This document shows, in pieces, positions 1-7,274 of a stretch of DNA of 64,000 nt. The stretch spans positions 1 through 64,000 of the forward strand of contig JAUMBL010000038.1 of assembly GCA_032115775.1 (NCBI GenBank), written 5' to 3'. Position 1 is the first letter of the stretch. Each line of letters begins with the position of its first letter. The position numbers and the translations under genes were made by a program. The stretch comes from M3007 sp032115775. GTDB taxonomy: Bacteria > Bacteroidota > Bacteroidia > Chitinophagales > Saprospiraceae. The notes beneath the pieces were generated by a model. The model searched no databases. It was not told the origin of the DNA and saw only the letters and a list, made by a program, of their open reading frames with translations.

Positions 1-269
1 GTGGCGGCTACTACGGCCGCGGGGAGTACGTTGACATAGCGGCGGTCGTTGCGTGCGCGCGTGAAACTGACGACCCCGTCAATTGCAGCGTGCAGCGTAT
101 GGTCGCGCCCCATGTAAACGTTTTCGCCGGGATGATATTCCGTACCGCGTTGGCGGACGAGGATAAAGCCGGCTTTGGCCGCTTGGCCGCCGAAGAGTTT
201 GACGCCGAGACGTTTACTTTTACTGTCGCGGCCGTTATCGGTACTACCGACGCCTTTTTTATGTGCCAT
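1..269 (-). CDS. rpmA: 50S ribosomal protein L27 (partial, cut by window edge)
   Basis: The minus strand from the ATG at 269 reads MAHKKGVGSTDNGRDSKSKR and continues through the L27 core, with GGQAAKAGFILVRQRG, YHPGENVYMGRDHTL and the VSFTRARNDRRYVNV stretch. Eighty-nine residues are visible without a stop, about the full length of the family, so only the extreme C-terminus is missing. L27 sits in the 50S subunit near the peptidyl transferase centre. It lies 70 bp downstream of rplU on the same strand, the usual L21-L27 operon, and should share the rplU promoter at 701-733. Many Firmicutes L27 proteins carry a cleaved N-terminal extension; none is present here. Confidence 0.97.
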   Translation of the reverse strand, partial: MAHKKGVGSTDNGRDSKSKRLGVKLFGGQAAKAGFILVRQRGTEYHPGENVYMGRDHTLHAAIDGVVSFTRARNDRRYVNVLPAAVVAA

Positions 270-339
270 GGCTCAAAAAGATGTGTTTTTTTAGAATTGC
301 GCGGCGGGCGCGCCGTTCAATGTGGTGTGAATGATGGAA

Positions 340-651
340 TTAACCGGCGATTGACTCAATTTTGATCTTGGTGAATTGCTGGCGGTGACCGTTTTTCTTG
401 CGATAGCCTTTGCGGCGTTTCTTTTTGAAAACGATTACTTTGTCACCTTTGATGTGCGAAAGCACGCTGGCTTTGACGCTGGCGCCCGCGACGTTTGGCG
501 TGCCGATCCGAACCTGCCCATCGTGTTCGAGCAGGTGAACGACATCAAACGTAACTGCGTCGCCTTCATTGGCTGCCAGCCGGTGGACGAAGATCTGTTG
601 ACCTTCCTCAACTTTGAATTGTTGACCGGCGATGGAAACGATAGCGAACAT
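340..651 (-). CDS. rplU: 50S ribosomal protein L21
   Basis: The 103-residue product matches bacterial L21 in length. It begins MFAIVSIAGQQFKVEEGQ and contains the basic KKKRRKGYRKKNGHRQ segment followed by the FTKIKIESI tail that are characteristic of L21. L21 binds 23S rRNA in the large subunit. It is the first gene of the rplU-rpmA operon. A promoter matching the Bacteroidota consensus lies 50-82 bp upstream, leaving a leader of roughly 40 nt. That leader contains a short palindromic stretch (CCCTTTTTAGGG) that could fold. Confidence 0.98.
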   Translation of the reverse strand: MFAIVSIAGQQFKVEEGQQIFVHRLAANEGDAVTFDVVHLLEHDGQVRIGTPNVAGASVKASVLSHIKGDKVIVFKKKRRKGYRKKNGHRQQFTKIKIESIAG

Positions 652-700
652 GTACTGTTGAATTTTTTATGAAAAAATATTTGTCCCTAAAAAGGGCGCG

Positions 701-733
701 CAAAGGTACGCGTTTTTAGGAAAAAACAACAAA
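701..733 (-). promoter_or_regulatory. Bacteroidota-type promoter of rplU-rpmA
   Basis: On the minus strand TTTG (730-733) is followed after 21 nt by TACCTTTG (701-708). This fits the TTTG-N19-21-TAnnTTTG promoter recognised by the primary sigma factor of Bacteroidota. Transcription would start near 695, about 44 nt before the rplU ATG. Confidence 0.7.
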
Positions 734-747
734 TTTTACCAGATTTT

Positions 748-1701
748 TTAGCAAAAGTTCGCAATAGCGGTTTGTACTTCCCGGTCGTCTGCGAGGCTGG
801 GCGCCCAGTTAAAGATGACCTGATGGAATCCAAAATTTTCCCGGAGTGCGCGGTGAAAAACCGGCCAGGCTTCTGCTCGGCGCGCCAGCAGGAACAGGCA
901 GGCGGCGCGGCAGTACGCTATTTCGAAAGAATCGGTGAAGACCTCGGCTTCCTCGAGGAGTTGCAGCGCCAGTTCGGGCCGGCCGGCGACCAAGTGCGCG
1001 ACGGCGGCGCCGGTCCAATTGGCCGGCTCGTCGGGTGCGAGTTCGGCCGCGCGCAGGAAATGCGTCCGCGCATCGTCCGGTTTGTCTTGCTGGAAGTACA
1101 GTTCCGCCAGGGCGCGGTGCAGATCTTCCCGGCTGTCGTCGAGGCGGACCGATTCCCGGAACCAGCGCAGGGCGCTCCGGGGGTTATCGGCGGCAGCGGC
1201 GCTTTTGCCGAGCCAGAAGCAGGCATCTGCACAAAACGGATTGAGGCGCAGCGCCTGTTGCGCATACCGGCTGGCCTTTTGCAGATCGCCGGCATGCAGC
1301 GCGCACTCGCTGAGGCGCACCAGCACCGCTTCTTCAGGGGACAGGTGGCGTTGCATTTCTTCCAGGCACTGCAGCGCGCGGCGCGCCTGCCCGTCCTGTA
1401 ACGCGAATTCTGCAAATGCATAGTAGGCCGCCTCCAGGCTGGTATCACAAATAAACGCGTACTCCAGCGCATCCAGCGCTTCGTCTATGCAGTCGCTCTG
1501 CCGATAAGCAATACCTAGGTTGTACCAGGCAAGCGCCGCGTACGGCCGGGCGTCCAATATTTCGCGGTAAAGCGCAATGTGCGCCCGATAATTCCGGTGC
1601 AATTCCATGCTAATCAGCAGTTGCTGGAATAAGGCGCCGTTTTCGGCTTCTAATAAAGCCCGCGCGCGCAAGCGCTCAAATTGTGTAATATAATTGTCCA
1701 T
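748..1701 (-). CDS. Tetratricopeptide repeat protein
   Basis: The 317-residue protein is made almost entirely of degenerate TPR units. Examples are PYAALAWYNLGIAYRQSDCI, NPFCADACFWLGKSAAAADN and DEPANWTGAAVAHLVAGRPE, each with the W/Y-LG...A..P spacing of TPR helices. There is no signal peptide or membrane segment, so it should be a cytoplasmic scaffold. No catalytic domain is visible and the partner cannot be inferred. It is transcribed alone, 96 bp upstream of rplU on the same strand. A TPR protein of this kind is common in Bacteroidota, but I cannot give it a specific role. Confidence 0.85.
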   Translation of the reverse strand: MDNYITQFERLRARALLEAENGALFQQLLISMELHRNYRAHIALYREILDARPYAALAWYNLGIAYRQSDCIDEALDALEYAFICDTSLEAAYYAFAEFALQDGQARRALQCLEEMQRHLSPEEAVLVRLSECALHAGDLQKASRYAQQALRLNPFCADACFWLGKSAAAADNPRSALRWFRESVRLDDSREDLHRALAELYFQQDKPDDARTHFLRAAELAPDEPANWTGAAVAHLVAGRPELALQLLEEAEVFTDSFEIAYCRAACLFLLARRAEAWPVFHRALRENFGFHQVIFNWAPSLADDREVQTAIANFC

Positions 1702-2050
1702 AAACAGGCGGGATTAACGCGCGCGCCGCGCCCTCCTCGCTCCCGAAAAAACGGTTTCATTTCGCGAAAAAGATTTGACACGCTCAAAATGCGGCGAAAG
1801 TTACAATCTTATGTTTTTAAAAAACGCCGAGAAATCATCTTTTAACGGTATGTTTTTGCATATAACAAAAGAATAAAATGTGTATTTTTACCGTTAAATA
1901 AGCGTTCGCACCGCATTTACCCGGGATTGAGCCAAAGCCTTGTAATTCGTATTCTGTATTGCAAATGAACCTTTAATGCGGAATTTTTCCGTACTTTGCA
2001 GCGTATTACTTAATTGCCCGGATTTCCGGCTTATATTAAAAAATTTTCAT
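1702..2050. other. Divergent intergenic region between TPR gene and helicase
   Basis: This AT-rich spacer separates two divergent genes. TACTTTGC at 1992-1999 resembles a Bacteroidota -7 box for the helicase but is one base short of the TAnnTTTG spacing and lacks a clear -33 box. No ORF or strong hairpin is visible. Confidence 0.4.
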
Positions 2051-3358
2051 TTGGACTTTTCTGAATTTGACCTCCACGACGATCTGCTAAACGGGATCGC
2101 CGCCATGAATTTCAAAAAACCGACGCCTATCCAGGAACAGGCGATCCCGATTATTCTTTCCGGCCGGGATTTGATCGGCGTAGCCCAAACGGGCACTGGA
2201 AAAACTGCCGCGTTTACTTTACCCGTACTGGATCTGATTATGGATCACCCGCACGCGGGCTTCAATCAGGCGCTGATTCTAGTGCCCACGCGCGAATTGG
2301 CGATCCAGATTGATCAGGCCGTGGAGGCCTACGCTTATTTTACCGGAACTTCTTCCGTAGCGATCTATGGAGGCGGCGACGGGAAAGAATTTAATCGCGA
2401 AAAAAACGCGCTTACGCAGGGCGCGGATATTGTCATCGCGACACCGGGCCGGCTAATTTCTCACATGAACATGGGGTATGTGGATTTTTCCAAACTGCGC
2501 TTCCTGATTCTTGATGAAGCAGACCGGATGCTGGATATGGGCTTTATGCCGGATCTGATGAAAATTATGCGCACGGTGAATCCCAAACGGCAGACGCTGC
2601 TTTTCTCCGCCACCATGCCGGGTTCAGTGAAAAAATTTGCCCATGAACTGACCAACAACCCCGAACTCATCACCATCGCGCTGTCGAAACCCGCTGAAGG
2701 CGTATCGCAGGGCGTGTTCGTCATCCAGGAGGAACAAAAAATACCGCTCTTGTTGCGCGTATTGGAAGATAAAAAGGGGCTGATGACGCTTATTTTTTGC
2801 TCGACCAAGCAGAGTGTATCCAAACTTTACCAAAAACTGCGCGCCAAAAACTTCAATGTGGCGCAAATTAGCAGTGACCTGGAGCAAAAAGACCGCGAGG
2901 AGGTGATGAAATCGTTCCGGAACCGGCAGGTGGATATGCTGGTGGCCACGGACGTGCTGAGCCGCGGGATTGATATTGACGGGATCGAACTGGTGATTAA
3001 TTTCGACGTCCCCCAGGATGCGGAGGATTACGTGCACCGCATCGGCCGCACCGCCCGCGCGCAGCGCACCGGCGAAGCCATCACCTTGGTGTCGGGCAAG
3101 GAAATGTTTAAATACAAACGGATTGAAGCGCTGATCGGCCGGGAAATCCCCCGCCTGCCGATGCCGGCAGGCTTGGCTTCGGGCGCGCCTGCTTCGGGCG
3201 GCGGGGATCGCCGGGGCAAATCCAGCCGGCCGGAAAAAACCGCAGAAGGCACAAAATCGCCCGACGGAAAGGATCGGAACCGCCGCAACAATCGCAGGAG
3301 ACCTAAAAGCGGCAATAAACCCGGTGGTGGCGCCGCGCCGCCGCGCACAGACGGCTGA
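2051..3358 (+). CDS. DEAD-box ATP-dependent RNA helicase, RhlE-like
   Basis: All helicase motifs are present: the Q motif (PTPIQEQAIP), motif I AQTGTGKT, Ia PTRELAIQ, Ib TPGRL, II DEAD (LDEADRMLDMGF), III SAT, V ATDVLSRGIDI and VI HRIGRTAR. The C-terminal tail is basic and low in complexity (rich in R, N, G and K), as in RhlE/CsdA-type helicases that remodel RNA during ribosome assembly or cold growth. The frame is open back to an ATG at 1976, but homology should begin at F-S-E-F, a few residues after the TTG at 2051. A promoter-like TACTTTGC at 1992-1999 would also put the earlier ATG outside the transcript. I therefore prefer the TTG start, with moderate confidence. It is monocistronic and faces the tandem repeat array at its 3' end. 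Confidence 0.92.
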   Translation: MDFSEFDLHDDLLNGIAAMNFKKPTPIQEQAIPIILSGRDLIGVAQTGTGKTAAFTLPVLDLIMDHPHAGFNQALILVPTRELAIQIDQAVEAYAYFTGTSSVAIYGGGDGKEFNREKNALTQGADIVIATPGRLISHMNMGYVDFSKLRFLILDEADRMLDMGFMPDLMKIMRTVNPKRQTLLFSATMPGSVKKFAHELTNNPELITIALSKPAEGVSQGVFVIQEEQKIPLLLRVLEDKKGLMTLIFCSTKQSVSKLYQKLRAKNFNVAQISSDLEQKDREEVMKSFRNRQVDMLVATDVLSRGIDIDGIELVINFDVPQDAEDYVHRIGRTARAQRTGEAITLVSGKEMFKYKRIEALIGREIPRLPMPAGLASGAPASGGGDRRGKSSRPEKTAEGTKSPDGKDRNRRNNRRRPKSGNKPGGGAAPPRTDG

Positions 3359-3378
3359 ATCTGCTAAAAATATTGTAA

Positions 3379-3649
3379 CCGGCCCACCAAAAGGTTGGCG
3401 CAATACCCTTAAACCCCCGAAAGGGGTAACATTAGGTTGGCGTTCTGCCCTTAAAACCCCGAAGGGGTGACATGATTCTAGCTCGGTGGGCGTTTTGTCG
3501 TTAGAACCCCGAAGGGATGACATGATTCTAGCCCGGTGGGCGTTTTGTGGTTAAAACCCCGAAGGGGTGACATGATTCTAACTCGGTGGGTGTTTTGTCG
3601 TTAGAACCCCGAAGGGGTGACATGATTATTGCACCACCCACAGGTGTAA
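3379..3649. repeat. About 50-bp tandem repeat array with ACCCCGAAGGGGT hairpin in each unit
   Basis: Units beginning TTARAACCCC start at 3451, 3501, 3551 and 3601, exactly 50 bp apart. A more divergent 42-bp unit starts at 3409 and a partial one lies before it. Each unit carries a small inverted repeat (ACCCC-GAA-GGGGT), then GACATGATT and a CGGTGGGCGTTTTG block. Single-base differences between units show they are old copies. The array fills the whole gap between convergent genes (helicase stop 3358, epimerase stop 3650). It is not a CRISPR array, because there are no unique spacers. The open frames running through it are shadows. Confidence 0.9.
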
Positions 3650-4675
3650 CTATACCGCCAAAATAGCCGGCGCCCAGTTGGCCGCCGCCGCAATCTGGCA
3701 CAAATCTGCCGTCTCCCGGATCGTCCCCTCTAAAGGCCGATATTGAAACCCGCCGACGCCCAGCGCTTTTTCGCCGCCGTACGTATATTGCTGCAAACTG
3801 GCGCGGGCGCTCTCCCGAGTGACCGTCGGCGTAGTGCGCAGCAAGGCGGACTTGAGCCACTCTACCCGCCAGGCAACTGCGGCCAGCAGGGGTGTCACGG
3901 GGATGAACGGGGCTTTTTTGTGCAGATTTGCAGCGATTTGATCGAATAAATCGCCCATCGGTATGTTTTGCGTGTTCAAAATATAGCGCTCGCCCGCAAT
4001 ATCCCGCTCCAGCAGCAGTTGGATGAACAGGGCGACGTCCCGAACGTCCACAAAACCGGAGCGCCCCAGCGGGCGGAAAGGCAAGCCTTCATATACCTGC
4101 CGGAAAAACTTCGCGCCGCCCTCTTCCCAAAATCCACCGCCCAAAATGATCGCGGGATTCACCACCGCGACCCGAAGTCCCTCCGCCGCACCGCGCCACA
4201 CTTCCTGCTCGCCGAGGTATTTGCTGATGGCGTAGCGGGAATTGTCCGGGCTGTTCACCCAACTCGAGCGCTCGTCTATATGCGGCCGTTCCGGCGTGCG
4301 CCCCAACGCGGCAATGCTGCTGATATGCACAAACTGCCGAACGCCGAAGGCGAGCGCGAAATTGACCATATTCGCCGTGCCCGCCACATTGACCTGCGTC
4401 ATCCGGCGCTCGTCGCGGCGCAAAAAGGAGGTAATGCCGGCACAGTGGCATACATGGGTGACGCCCTCGAACGCATCCTCCAGCGACAGGATGTCGAGCA
4501 CGTCCGCCTCTACCCATTCCACCTGGTCGGCAATATCGGATACTAAATCCAGGCGACTGCCCGGGCGGCGCATAGCACGCACGCGATAACCTTTCTGTAC
4601 GAGTAGGTGCAGCAGGCAGGCGCCGACAAAACCGGTGGCGCCGCTCAGCAGTACCAACTTGGATGGGTGAGACAT
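3650..4675 (-). CDS. NAD(P)-dependent epimerase/dehydratase (extended SDR)
   Basis: The 341-residue protein has the N-terminal Rossmann motif GATGFVG at about residues 13-19. Further signs are the acidic turn after beta-2, the CHCAGIT strand and the catalytic YxxxK in RYAISKYLGE. It therefore belongs to the extended short-chain dehydrogenase family, closest in style to the dihydroflavonol-4-reductase/NAD-dependent epimerase group. The substrate cannot be deduced. The stop codon lies directly at the edge of the tandem repeat array. The cytochrome c gene lies 21 bp upstream on the same strand, so the two may be cotranscribed. Confidence 0.9.
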   Translation of the reverse strand: MSHPSKLVLLSGATGFVGACLLHLLVQKGYRVRAMRRPGSRLDLVSDIADQVEWVEADVLDILSLEDAFEGVTHVCHCAGITSFLRRDERRMTQVNVAGTANMVNFALAFGVRQFVHISSIAALGRTPERPHIDERSSWVNSPDNSRYAISKYLGEQEVWRGAAEGLRVAVVNPAIILGGGFWEEGGAKFFRQVYEGLPFRPLGRSGFVDVRDVALFIQLLLERDIAGERYILNTQNIPMGDLFDQIAANLHKKAPFIPVTPLLAAVAWRVEWLKSALLRTTPTVTRESARASLQQYTYGGEKALGVGGFQYRPLEGTIRETADLCQIAAAANWAPAILAV

Positions 4676-4696
4676 ATTTTAAAGATACGTTTAGCG

Positions 4697-5035
4697 CTAC
4701 TTTTTTTTCAATTGCAGCGTATAGCGCGCGACCGATTCGATTTCCTGCGGGCTTAGTATCTCGCCGTAGGGCGTCATCATATTTTTTCCGTTTGTGACGA
4801 TGGCGATTCGGCCGTCCAGATCGAGTTGCGATTCGGTGAGGTTTTTCGCGCCGTTCAGCCCGAGTTTGCCGTCGGCGCCGTGACAGGTCACGCAATATTG
4901 TTTAAAAATCGCCTTGCCGTTCGGCGGCGCCGATACATCGGCTTGCGCGGCCCGGGTTTCACTGCTGCCGCAGGCAAGCAGCGCCAGGAGCGAGAGCCCG
5001 GCAAACAGTTTGAAATAGACTGATATAGCGCGCAT
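4697..5035 (-). CDS. Small lipoprotein cytochrome c
   Basis: Starting at the ATG at 5035, the 112-residue product has a lipoprotein signal peptide ending LLALLAC (Cys22). It has one haem c site CVTCH (residues 48-52) and a distal Met candidate in NGKNMMTPYGE (86-87), followed by the C-terminal helix IESVARYTLQL. This is a class I monohaem cytochrome c anchored in the cell envelope, most likely an electron carrier. An in-frame start 20 codons upstream (5095) exists but would put a hydrophilic stretch before the signal peptide, so it was not used. The redox partner is not visible in the neighbourhood. Confidence 0.9.
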   Translation of the reverse strand: MRAISVYFKLFAGLSLLALLACGSSETRAAQADVSAPPNGKAIFKQYCVTCHGADGKLGLNGAKNLTESQLDLDGRIAIVTNGKNMMTPYGEILSPQEIESVARYTLQLKKK

Positions 5036-5136
5036 AGTACCGGGAAAGGGTAAAATTTGTTTTGTTATCAAATTATTAACCAAAAAATACGCCATGCGGT
5101 GAAATTAAAACACTTTGGCATACGTTTTGGAGTAGT

Positions 5137-5206
5137 ATTGTAGCTTCATACAATAGAAACGGTTTAGTGAAGGCCCGCGGCGAATGCGCCGCGGGCTATT
5201 TTTTTG
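5137..5206 (+). ncRNA. Possible plus-strand small RNA 3' end with terminator
   Basis: An ATTGTA/TACAAT hairpin (5137-5154) is followed by a 9-bp GC hairpin, GCCCGCGGC with its complement at 5173-5196. A T tract, TATTTTTTT, runs from 5197. This is a textbook intrinsic terminator in the plus direction, yet both flanking genes are on the minus strand and no plus-strand gene ends here. It may end a short RNA starting near 5100. A structural role for the flanking minus genes is the alternative. Confidence 0.35.
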
Positions 5207-5211
5207 TACCG

Positions 5212-5955
5212 CTATTTTTTGTACATTTCCAGTTTAACCAAGCCCAGTCGCTGGAAAAAATGACCCAACGACACCCGGAGCACCCCGAGTCCGTACTGCA
5301 TACTCCGTCGGAAGTTGATACTCGACGCTTCCTCGAAGTATTTGGTGGGGCAGGTGACCTCTCCGATATCAAAGCCGGCGTAAATAATTTGGGAGAGCAT
5401 CTCATTGTCAAAGACAAAATCGTCCGAATTGGCGTTGAAATTGATTCCCTCGAGCACCTGCCGACTAAAGGCGCGGTATCCCGTATGGTATTCGGATAAT
5501 TTGTAACGCACCAGCAGATTCTGGGTTAAGGTCAGGAAGCGGTTGGCGACATATTTATATGAAGGCATACCGCCGCGCAGAGCGCCCATACCGAGGATGC
5601 GCGAGCCCAGCACCACCGGGTACAGATCCTCCCCGATGATATTGACCATTGAGGGGATTAGTTTGGGCGTGTACTGGTAATCGGGATGCAGCATGATCAC
5701 GATATCCGCGCCGATTTCAAGGGACTTATTGTACAGCGTTTTTTGATTGCCGCCGTAGCCCTTGTTTTTTTCATGCACCAGCACGTGGCGTATGCCGAGC
5801 GAACGAGCCAGTTCGGCGGTATGATCGCGGCTGTGGTCGTCGCAAAGAATGACCTCGTCCACCAGATCGAACGGGATTTCGCGGTAGGTTTGTTCCAGCG
5901 TTTTGGCGGCGTTATACGCCGGCAGCACGACGACGACCTTTTTATTTTTGTACAT
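5212..5955 (-). CDS. Family 2 glycosyltransferase
   Basis: The 247-residue protein begins KKVVVVLPAYNAAKTLEQTY, the nucleotide-binding strand of GT-A folds. It continues with the DDHSRDHT motif and an HPDYQYTP segment in the position of the DxD loop that holds the metal and sugar nucleotide. It resembles polyprenyl/dolichyl-phosphate sugar transferases of the GT2 family and lacks the C-terminal membrane helices found in some of them. It transfers a sugar from a nucleotide donor to an unknown acceptor, perhaps polyprenyl phosphate. The DUF5606 gene lies 3 bp upstream on the same strand, indicating one transcript. Confidence 0.9.
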   Translation of the reverse strand: MYKNKKVVVVLPAYNAAKTLEQTYREIPFDLVDEVILCDDHSRDHTAELARSLGIRHVLVHEKNKGYGGNQKTLYNKSLEIGADIVIMLHPDYQYTPKLIPSMVNIIGEDLYPVVLGSRILGMGALRGGMPSYKYVANRFLTLTQNLLVRYKLSEYHTGYRAFSRQVLEGINFNANSDDFVFDNEMLSQIIYAGFDIGEVTCPTKYFEEASSINFRRSMQYGLGVLRVSLGHFFQRLGLVKLEMYKK

Positions 5956-5958
5956 GGA

Positions 5959-6417
5959 CTATTCCTCGGTTTTATCTGCCGGCGCGGCGCTTGTTTCCGT
6001 TTCGGCAGCTGCAGTTTCGGATTTCACCTCGTCAAAGATGCCTTTTTCGAGCATGAACCGAAACCATTTCACGCATTTTTTAATATCGTTGATGTGGACG
6101 CGGTAGGGATCGTGTTCCGGCAGAAGCGCGGTAAAATAATCGCGCAGTTCGGTGCTGTTGGCGTCCGTCTTGGGCACGGGTGCGGTATCCTGCGTTTCCA
6201 GCATTTTTTGAAACACGGTGGACAGGGCGATGGTGCCCTCCTCGGTGTCCACATAGATGCCGATGGTGGCCAGCGGGGTGATTTGATTTTGGCGGACGGC
6301 GACGAAGCGGGTGCGGCCCTCCTGGCGGTCCTCTATGACCAAGCCGTTGCCGCGGGTGGACACTAATTTGTGCACGCCCGGCACGCCGGAGATAACCAGG
6401 TATTTTTCCAGGTTCAT
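5959..6417 (-). CDS. DUF5606-like protein of Bacteroidota
   Basis: The 152-residue protein starts MNLEKYLVISGVPGVHKLVS, then has a small beta-rich domain (GNGLVIEDRQEGRTRFVAVR...ITPLATIGIYV). A helical DPYRVHINDIKKCVKWFRFM segment follows, and the Ala/Glu/Thr-rich tail looks disordered. This arrangement matches the Bacteroidota-restricted DUF5606 family, whose function is unknown. There is no signal peptide. It lies 47 bp downstream of frr and 3 bp upstream of the glycosyltransferase. Assignment to DUF5606 is from memory of the family pattern. Confidence 0.8.
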   Translation of the reverse strand: MNLEKYLVISGVPGVHKLVSTRGNGLVIEDRQEGRTRFVAVRQNQITPLATIGIYVDTEEGTIALSTVFQKMLETQDTAPVPKTDANSTELRDYFTALLPEHDPYRVHINDIKKCVKWFRFMLEKGIFDEVKSETAAAETETSAAPADKTEE

Positions 6418-6464
6418 AGTAAAATTTAAAACGGTTTGAAACCGCGGTGAAGAATGCGCTGTGA

Positions 6465-7025
6465 TTACACAGTGAGAATTTCCTTTTCTTTTTGCCCAAG
6501 GATTTCGTCCACTTTCGCGACGAATGCGTTGACCATTTCCTGAAGTTCCGTTTCCTTGCGTTTACCCAAGTCTTCCGGGATGCCTTCTTTCACGGCTTTT
6601 TTGAGGGAGTCGAGTCCTTTGTGGCGCGCGTTGCGGACGCCCACTTTGCTATCTTCGCCGGCCTGTTTGGCTTTTTTAACCAACTCCTTGCGGCGTTCTT
6701 CGGTGAGCGCGGGTACCATGAGGCGGATCACTTCGCCGTCGTTGGAGGGCGTCATGCCGAGGTTGGCGTTGATCAGCGCGCGCTCGATGGGGCCTACCAG
6801 CGTGCGTTCCCAGGGTTGCACGAGCAAGGTGCGGGCGTCCGTCACATTGACGTTGGCCACTTGCGACAGGGGCGTGGGGTGGCCGTAGTATTCCACGACG
6901 ATATCCTCGAGCATCGCAGTGGAGGCTTTGCCGGTGCGCAGCTTCGCCAGTTCGTGGTGCAAGTGCTCGATGGCTTTCTCCATCGAAGCCTTCGCGTCAG
7001 CCATGATTCTGTTTAAATCTTCCAT
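6465..7025 (-). CDS. frr: Ribosome recycling factor
   Basis: The 186-residue product has the standard RRF length and landmarks. These include the LAKLRTGKAS region with its conserved Arg, VEYYGHPTPLSQVANVNV and DARTLLVQPW, and NDGEVIRLMVPALTEERRKELVKKAK leading into the C-terminal long helix. RRF splits post-termination ribosomes together with EF-G. In many bacteria frr follows pyrH; here the upstream neighbour is a palindromic element and a divergent phosphatase gene, so frr is the first gene of its operon (frr, DUF5606, glycosyltransferase). Confidence 0.98.
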   Translation of the reverse strand: MEDLNRIMADAKASMEKAIEHLHHELAKLRTGKASTAMLEDIVVEYYGHPTPLSQVANVNVTDARTLLVQPWERTLVGPIERALINANLGMTPSNDGEVIRLMVPALTEERRKELVKKAKQAGEDSKVGVRNARHKGLDSLKKAVKEGIPEDLGKRKETELQEMVNAFVAKVDEILGQKEKEILTV

Positions 7026-7124
7026 AACGAATAATTGTGGTAATGATCAGGTGGATTGGGGCGCAAATTTCACAAGATTTATCCGTACCATGAAAAAGAC
7101 AGCCTAAAATGTGGAATTTTTATA

Positions 7125-7213
7125 GTAACTAAACGCTACGAACAGAAAAAATTGCGCGGTATGGCGGAAAATGGGGCTTTTTAGGCCAGATGACGACCCG
7201 GCTAAGTAGTTAC
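7125..7213. repeat. Family 1 palindromic element, copy A (half-length form)
   Basis: The element begins GTAACTA and ends CCCGGCTAAGTAGTTAC, but contains only the right half of the longer copies (ACGCTACG, AAAAAATTGCG, TATGGCGGAAAATG, CTTTTTAGGCCAGA). It looks like an internal deletion derivative. It sits between divergent genes (frr and the SpoIIE phosphatase). Confidence 0.8.
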
Positions 7214-7274
7214 TTTTTTGCGAGAACGCGCATTGAATTAGGAATTGTGCGTACCTTTTCGCGACAAATCAAAC

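Noticed and set aside
2624..3523. Minus-strand frame spanning the helicase end and the tandem repeat
   Set aside because: Its N-terminal part is translated repeat sequence and the rest is antisense to the helicase.
3379..3649. Possible CRISPR array
   Set aside because: The units are direct tandem repeats of 50 bp with no unique spacers between them, and no cas gene is present.
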